DNA of 64,000 nucleotides, taken from contig NZ_JACBZJ010000001.1 in assembly GCF_013409305.1 (NCBI RefSeq), forward strand, positions 496,001 to 560,000, in the 5' to 3' direction. This DNA comes from Cellulomonas soli. GTDB lineage: Bacteria > Actinomycetota > Actinomycetes > Actinomycetales > Cellulomonadaceae. The translations under genes were made by a program, and so were the position numbers. Shown piece by piece: positions 61,141 to 64,000 of the stretch. Under the pieces are notes generated by a model. That model was not told the origin of the DNA and did not search any database. It saw only the letters and a list, made by a program, of their open reading frames with translations. Each line of letters opens with the position of its first letter. Position 1 is the stretch's first letter.

Positions 61141-61878
61141 CTGTCGCGCCGGAGGTCCATCTTCGCCCGAGCGGCACGGGACCGGATCCTGGCGTTCAAC
61201 CCGTGCGAGGCCACCGAACTGCCGAAGGTCATCGCGAAGAAGTACCGCACCCTCACGCCCGACGAGTTCGAGCTGGTGCTCGCCGCGATCCCCGACCGGT
61301 TCAAGGCGATGATCCTCACCGACATCGAGACCGGGCTGCGCTGGGGCGAACTGGTGGCCCTGCGGCCCCGGCACATCGACTTCCTCCGGCGCACGCTCAC
61401 CGTCGAGGAGACCATCGTCGAGATCTCCCGCAAGGACTCCCCCACCGGCGAACGCATGCTGTTCAAGCCGTACCCGAAGGACGACGAGCCCCGGACCCTG
61501 CGGATCTCCCAGGACCTGCTCGACACCCTCGCGGCCCGGATCGCCACACTCGGTCTCGCCCGCGGCGACCTGCTCTTCCCCTCACGCGACGTCGCCGGCG
61601 GCACACCCCTGTCCCGCGCCACCTTCAACACCCGCTACTGGCGCCCCGCCGTCGCCGAGGCAGGCATCGACTTCCCGCTCCGCATGCACGACCTCCGGCA
61701 CGCCCACGCTTCGTGGCTCCTGGCCGGCGGCGCCGACCTCGTGGCGGTCATGGAGCGTATGGGGCACTCGCAGATCATGACGACGCAGAAGTACCTGCAC
61801 ACGCTGCCGGACGCGGACGACAAAGCGCTCGCAGCCTTCGAGTCTATTCGCGGCCGTTCAAGGCGAGGCTCGACTTGA
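61141..61878 (+). pseudogene. Tyrosine recombinase (phage-type integrase), N-terminally truncated
   Basis: About 245 codons of the C-terminal part of an integrase. The frame enters at the core-binding domain (RRSIFARAARDRILAFNPCE) and the catalytic domain is complete: Arg in ETGLRWGEL, HDLRHAHASW, and GHSQIMTTQKYLH with the nucleophile Tyr. The N-terminal arm-binding region, normally 100-150 residues, is missing and the preceding DNA is unrelated. A GTG at 61276 could start a shorter product, but activity is unlikely. It marks the remains of an integrated element. Confidence 0.8.
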
Positions 61879-61952
61879 AACACCCACAACCAATCAAGGC
61901 CGGCCACGCGGCCGCCCGCCATAAGTCACGAAGAGGCACCGACCGCGGTCAA

Positions 61953-63351
61953 GTCCCTGGGAGTGGTGTAGCCGTTCGGCGTGATCCGGTGGGGGTCAGG
62001 CGGAGAGGGCCAAGGGCTGCTCTTGGGGTTCGGTGTCGGTGGTGGTGATGAGGTTGAGTCGGGCTCGGTGCAGGACGTCGAGGGCGAAGTAGCGTCGTCC
62101 TTCGGCCCATTCGTCGTGCTGTTCGGCGAGGACGGCTCCGACCAGGCGGGTCACGGAGTCGCGGTCGGGGAAGATCCCGACGACGTCGGTGCGCCGGCGG
62201 ATCTCCTTGTTCAGCCGCTCGTTGGGGTTGTTCGACCAGATCTGGCGCCAGATCTCCTTCGGGAACGCCGTGAACGCGAGCAGGTCCGCCCGGGCGGCGT
62301 CCAGGTGCTCGGCGACCGCGGGCAACGGGTCGGTGACGTGGTCGAGGAGCTTGTCGAACTGGGCATGCACGGAGTCGGCGTCGGGTTGGTCCAAGACGGA
62401 GTGGAGCATCGTTTTGACGGCCGGCCACGAGGACTTTGGGCAGGTGCTCATGAGGTTGGCGGCGTAGTGGGTGCGGCACCGTTGCCAGGACGCCCCGGGT
62501 AGGTTCGCCGCGATCGCCTGGACCAGGCCGCGGTGGGCGTCGGAGGTCACGAGGCGGACTCCGGTCAGGCCGCGGGCGACCAGGTCGGCGAAGAACACGT
62601 TCCACGCCTCCCGGGTCTCACTCGTGGTGACGGTGCAGCCCAGGACCTCCCGGTGCCCGTCGGCGTTGACTCCGGTGGCCACGAGCACGACGGCGTTGAT
62701 GACGCGCCCGGCCTCGCGGACCTTCATCGTGAGCGCGTCCGCCGCGACGAACGTGAACGGCCCAGCGTCGGACAGCGACCGGGTTCGGAACGCGGCGACC
62801 TGCCCGTCGAGGTCGGTCGCCATGCGCGAGACCTGCGACTTCGACAACGACGTGATTCCCAGCGACTCGACGAGCTTGTCCATGCGGCGGGTCGAGACCC
62901 CGAGCAGGTAGCAGGTCGCCACGACCGAGATCAAGGCGGTCTCTGCGCGCTTGCGGCGCTCGAGCAGCCACTCGGGGAAGTAGGACCCGGTCCGCAGCTT
63001 CGGGACGGCGACGTCGATGGTGCCGACCCGGGTGTCCAGGTCCCGGTGGCGGTAGCCGTTGCGCTGGGCGACCCGGTCCGGGCTGGGCTGGCCCCACTCG
63101 GCCCCGCAGACCGCGTCGGCCTCGGCCGAGAGCAGGGAGTTGATCACCGTGCCGAGCAGGTGACGCATGAGGTCCGGAGAGGCGTCGGCCAGGGCCTGGC
63201 CCAAGGCGGCGGAAGGGTCGACAATGCGTGGTGCGGTCATCGTGATGCTCCGTTCGAGGGTGCTGTGAGAGGTTCACTCGAAGGATCACGCGGTGACCGC
63301 GTCGTCGTCTACGACGACCACGGCCCCGGCGGCTACACCACTATCAGGGAC
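61953..63351. mobile_element. IS256-type insertion sequence
   Basis: A 1,399-bp element bounded by inverted ends. The left end, 61953-61974, reads GTCCCTG-N2-AGTGGTGTAGCCG. The right end, 63330-63351, is the complement with only the two N bases different, so 20 of 22 match. The transposase fills the interior. The expected 8-9 bp target duplication is not seen, suggesting later rearrangement at one side. Confidence 0.85.
61996..63240 (-). CDS. IS256-family transposase
   Basis: A 414-residue DDE transposase. Typical blocks are SAEADAVCGAEWGQPSPDRV, RNGYRHRDLDTRVGTIDVAV, FTFVAADALTMKVREAG with the first Asp, VRLVTSDAHRGLVQAI with the second Asp, WQRCRTHYAANLM, and the end block with Glu in NNPNERLNKEIRRRTDVVGIF. 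It is full length with GGAGC before the ATG, so it is probably functional. It cuts between the integrase remnant and the ATPase region. Confidence 0.95.
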   Translation of the reverse strand: MTAPRIVDPSAALGQALADASPDLMRHLLGTVINSLLSAEADAVCGAEWGQPSPDRVAQRNGYRHRDLDTRVGTIDVAVPKLRTGSYFPEWLLERRKRAETALISVVATCYLLGVSTRRMDKLVESLGITSLSKSQVSRMATDLDGQVAAFRTRSLSDAGPFTFVAADALTMKVREAGRVINAVVLVATGVNADGHREVLGCTVTTSETREAWNVFFADLVARGLTGVRLVTSDAHRGLVQAIAANLPGASWQRCRTHYAANLMSTCPKSSWPAVKTMLHSVLDQPDADSVHAQFDKLLDHVTDPLPAVAEHLDAARADLLAFTAFPKEIWRQIWSNNPNERLNKEIRRRTDVVGIFPDRDSVTRLVGAVLAEQHDEWAEGRRYFALDVLHRARLNLITTTDTEPQEQPLALSA

Positions 63352-63469
63352 GCCACTCCGACCGCTCCTGCCCTGGGCCTGGCTCTCCCGCGTCAGAGTT
63401 AGATCGACTCAGACCGTTTGACTGCTGCGCGACGTTACAGTCTTGAGCCGAACTAGCCGGTGACAACAA
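63352..63469. other. Intergenic boundary with composition change
   Basis: No gene is visible. Base composition falls from very GC-rich to clearly more AT-rich around 63400, consistent with foreign DNA beyond the insertion sequence. Confidence 0.5.
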
Positions 63470-64000
63470 CTACGCAATCGGCCGCAGGAGACGAGCATCG
63501 TCAAGGTCGATGATGCTCGTGCGATCGCTAGCGAATCGCTTCTGAAGCGTCGCCATAGATTCGCTGGTCGTCAAGAATATCTGGCCTCGATTCACGGTAT
63601 TCTGTGCGCGCACACTCAAGGCCGCAAGCGACTCAGCATCGACGCCTTGCTGGCCTGGCTCGTCCAAAATCAAGAATCCGGGGTGCCTGTCACTAACACT
63701 CGAAGCCACGTCGAGAAGACTCAAGAGATAGGCCCAACGAAGTCGAATGCCATCACTGGCCGAATTCTGAAAGCTGATGTCGTATCCCTCGACCGTGGGC
63801 TTCATGGTCTCGTCGATCGCAACCTCCATCGGATTGGCCGACTCGAAGCCGAAAGCCAGCAGATCGCTCCGCATGCGATTCGTCCAGTCCGCCAACTTCT
63901 CTTGGTCGGAGCGCGATGGAGACGAGTCGCCGAGCCGGCTCCGAACCACCAAGCCCGCGACGTACTCCTCGACCGTCTCCCGCCACATTCTGACGTCGAT
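63470..64000 (-). CDS. C-terminal part of an SMC/AAA-like ATPase (5' end beyond the window)
   Basis: The frame runs without a stop to the window edge, so at least 176 residues of a longer protein are present. FQNSASDGIRLRWAYLLSLL resembles an ABC-type signature (SxSDGxR), HPGFLILDEPGQQGVD is a Walker B with D-loop, and GQIFLTTSE is a switch-like strand. Together they match the C-terminal ATPase half of SMC/Rad50-like proteins. Many such stand-alone ATPases belong to phage-defence islands. The coding DNA is more AT-rich than the rest of the window and lies beside integrase and IS debris. The ATG at 63988 is probably internal. Partners lie outside the window. Confidence 0.7.
   Translation of the reverse strand: MDVRMWRETVEEYVAGLVVRSRLGDSSPSRSDQEKLADWTNRMRSDLLAFGFESANPMEVAIDETMKPTVEGYDISFQNSASDGIRLRWAYLLSLLDVASSVSDRHPGFLILDEPGQQGVDAESLAALSVRAQNTVNRGQIFLTTSESMATLQKRFASDRTSIIDLDDARLLRPIA

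Noticed and set aside
61276..61878. Functional short integrase starting at GTG 61276
   Set aside because: Conserved core-binding-domain sequence extends in frame upstream to 61141 and the N-terminal arm is missing, so this is a truncated gene.
1..64000. tRNA, rRNA or riboswitch genes
   Set aside because: I looked for cloverleaf-like segments with GTTCRA loops and for conserved riboswitch cores in the gaps and saw none that I could support by eye.

Overview
The window is very GC-rich DNA with tightly packed genes, frequent GTG starts, many stop-start overlaps and a strong G/C bias at third codon positions. This points to a high-GC actinobacterium. The polysaccharide enzymes (a GH3 glycosidase and a 1,429-residue clan GH-A-like enzyme with LamG and CBM-like modules) and the gene types fit Cellulomonadaceae or related Micrococcales; this placement is inference from gene content only. 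No tRNA, rRNA or CRISPR array was seen.

Layout. Positions 1-9,000 hold the 3' end of a GH3 glycosidase, small regulator and membrane genes, a divergent pair of an SDR and a FadH-like Fe-S flavoenzyme, a TetR gene with two matching operator-like palindromes, a VOC protein and an ADP-ribosylglycohydrolase. Positions 9,000-16,000 hold a LacI regulator facing a giant secreted glycosidase, with a promoter and palindrome between them, and a PAP2-like membrane protein. Positions 16,000-31,500 hold an SDR, a KstD-like flavoprotein with a divergent TetR and a 28-bp palindrome, an SPFH protein, XRE, DJ-1 and LysR genes, an ApbE/FMN-binding pair, a zinc-ribbon/LppU-like/SDR cluster, an MMPL exporter with TetR, a hypothetical gene and a GtrA protein. 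Positions 31,700-39,500 hold an LPG-synthase-like membrane protein with an apparent pseudokinase middle, a membrane alpha/beta-hydrolase, a PadR/permease-prefix pair and a PLP decarboxylase.

The most coherent system is at 39,552-46,671: a LuxR-type regulator divergent from an IniB-like protein and two dynamin-like GTPases. This matches the order of the mycobacterial iniR-iniB-iniA-iniC envelope-stress locus. The IniB-like protein ends in a 193-residue Asn/Asp/Ser-rich tail with no Lys or Arg, and a strong hairpin separates its gene from the GTPases.

Positions 46,600-60,150 hold membrane and adhesin-like proteins, a TetR/DHA2 efflux pair, a degenerate GGDEF protein, a GNAT protein and an 1,802-residue Gly-rich/Ig/MBG surface protein. 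From about 60,150 to the right edge the DNA is accessory: transposase and integrase remnants, an intact IS256-type element and, in visibly AT-richer DNA, the C-terminal part of an SMC/AAA-like ATPase that runs off the window.
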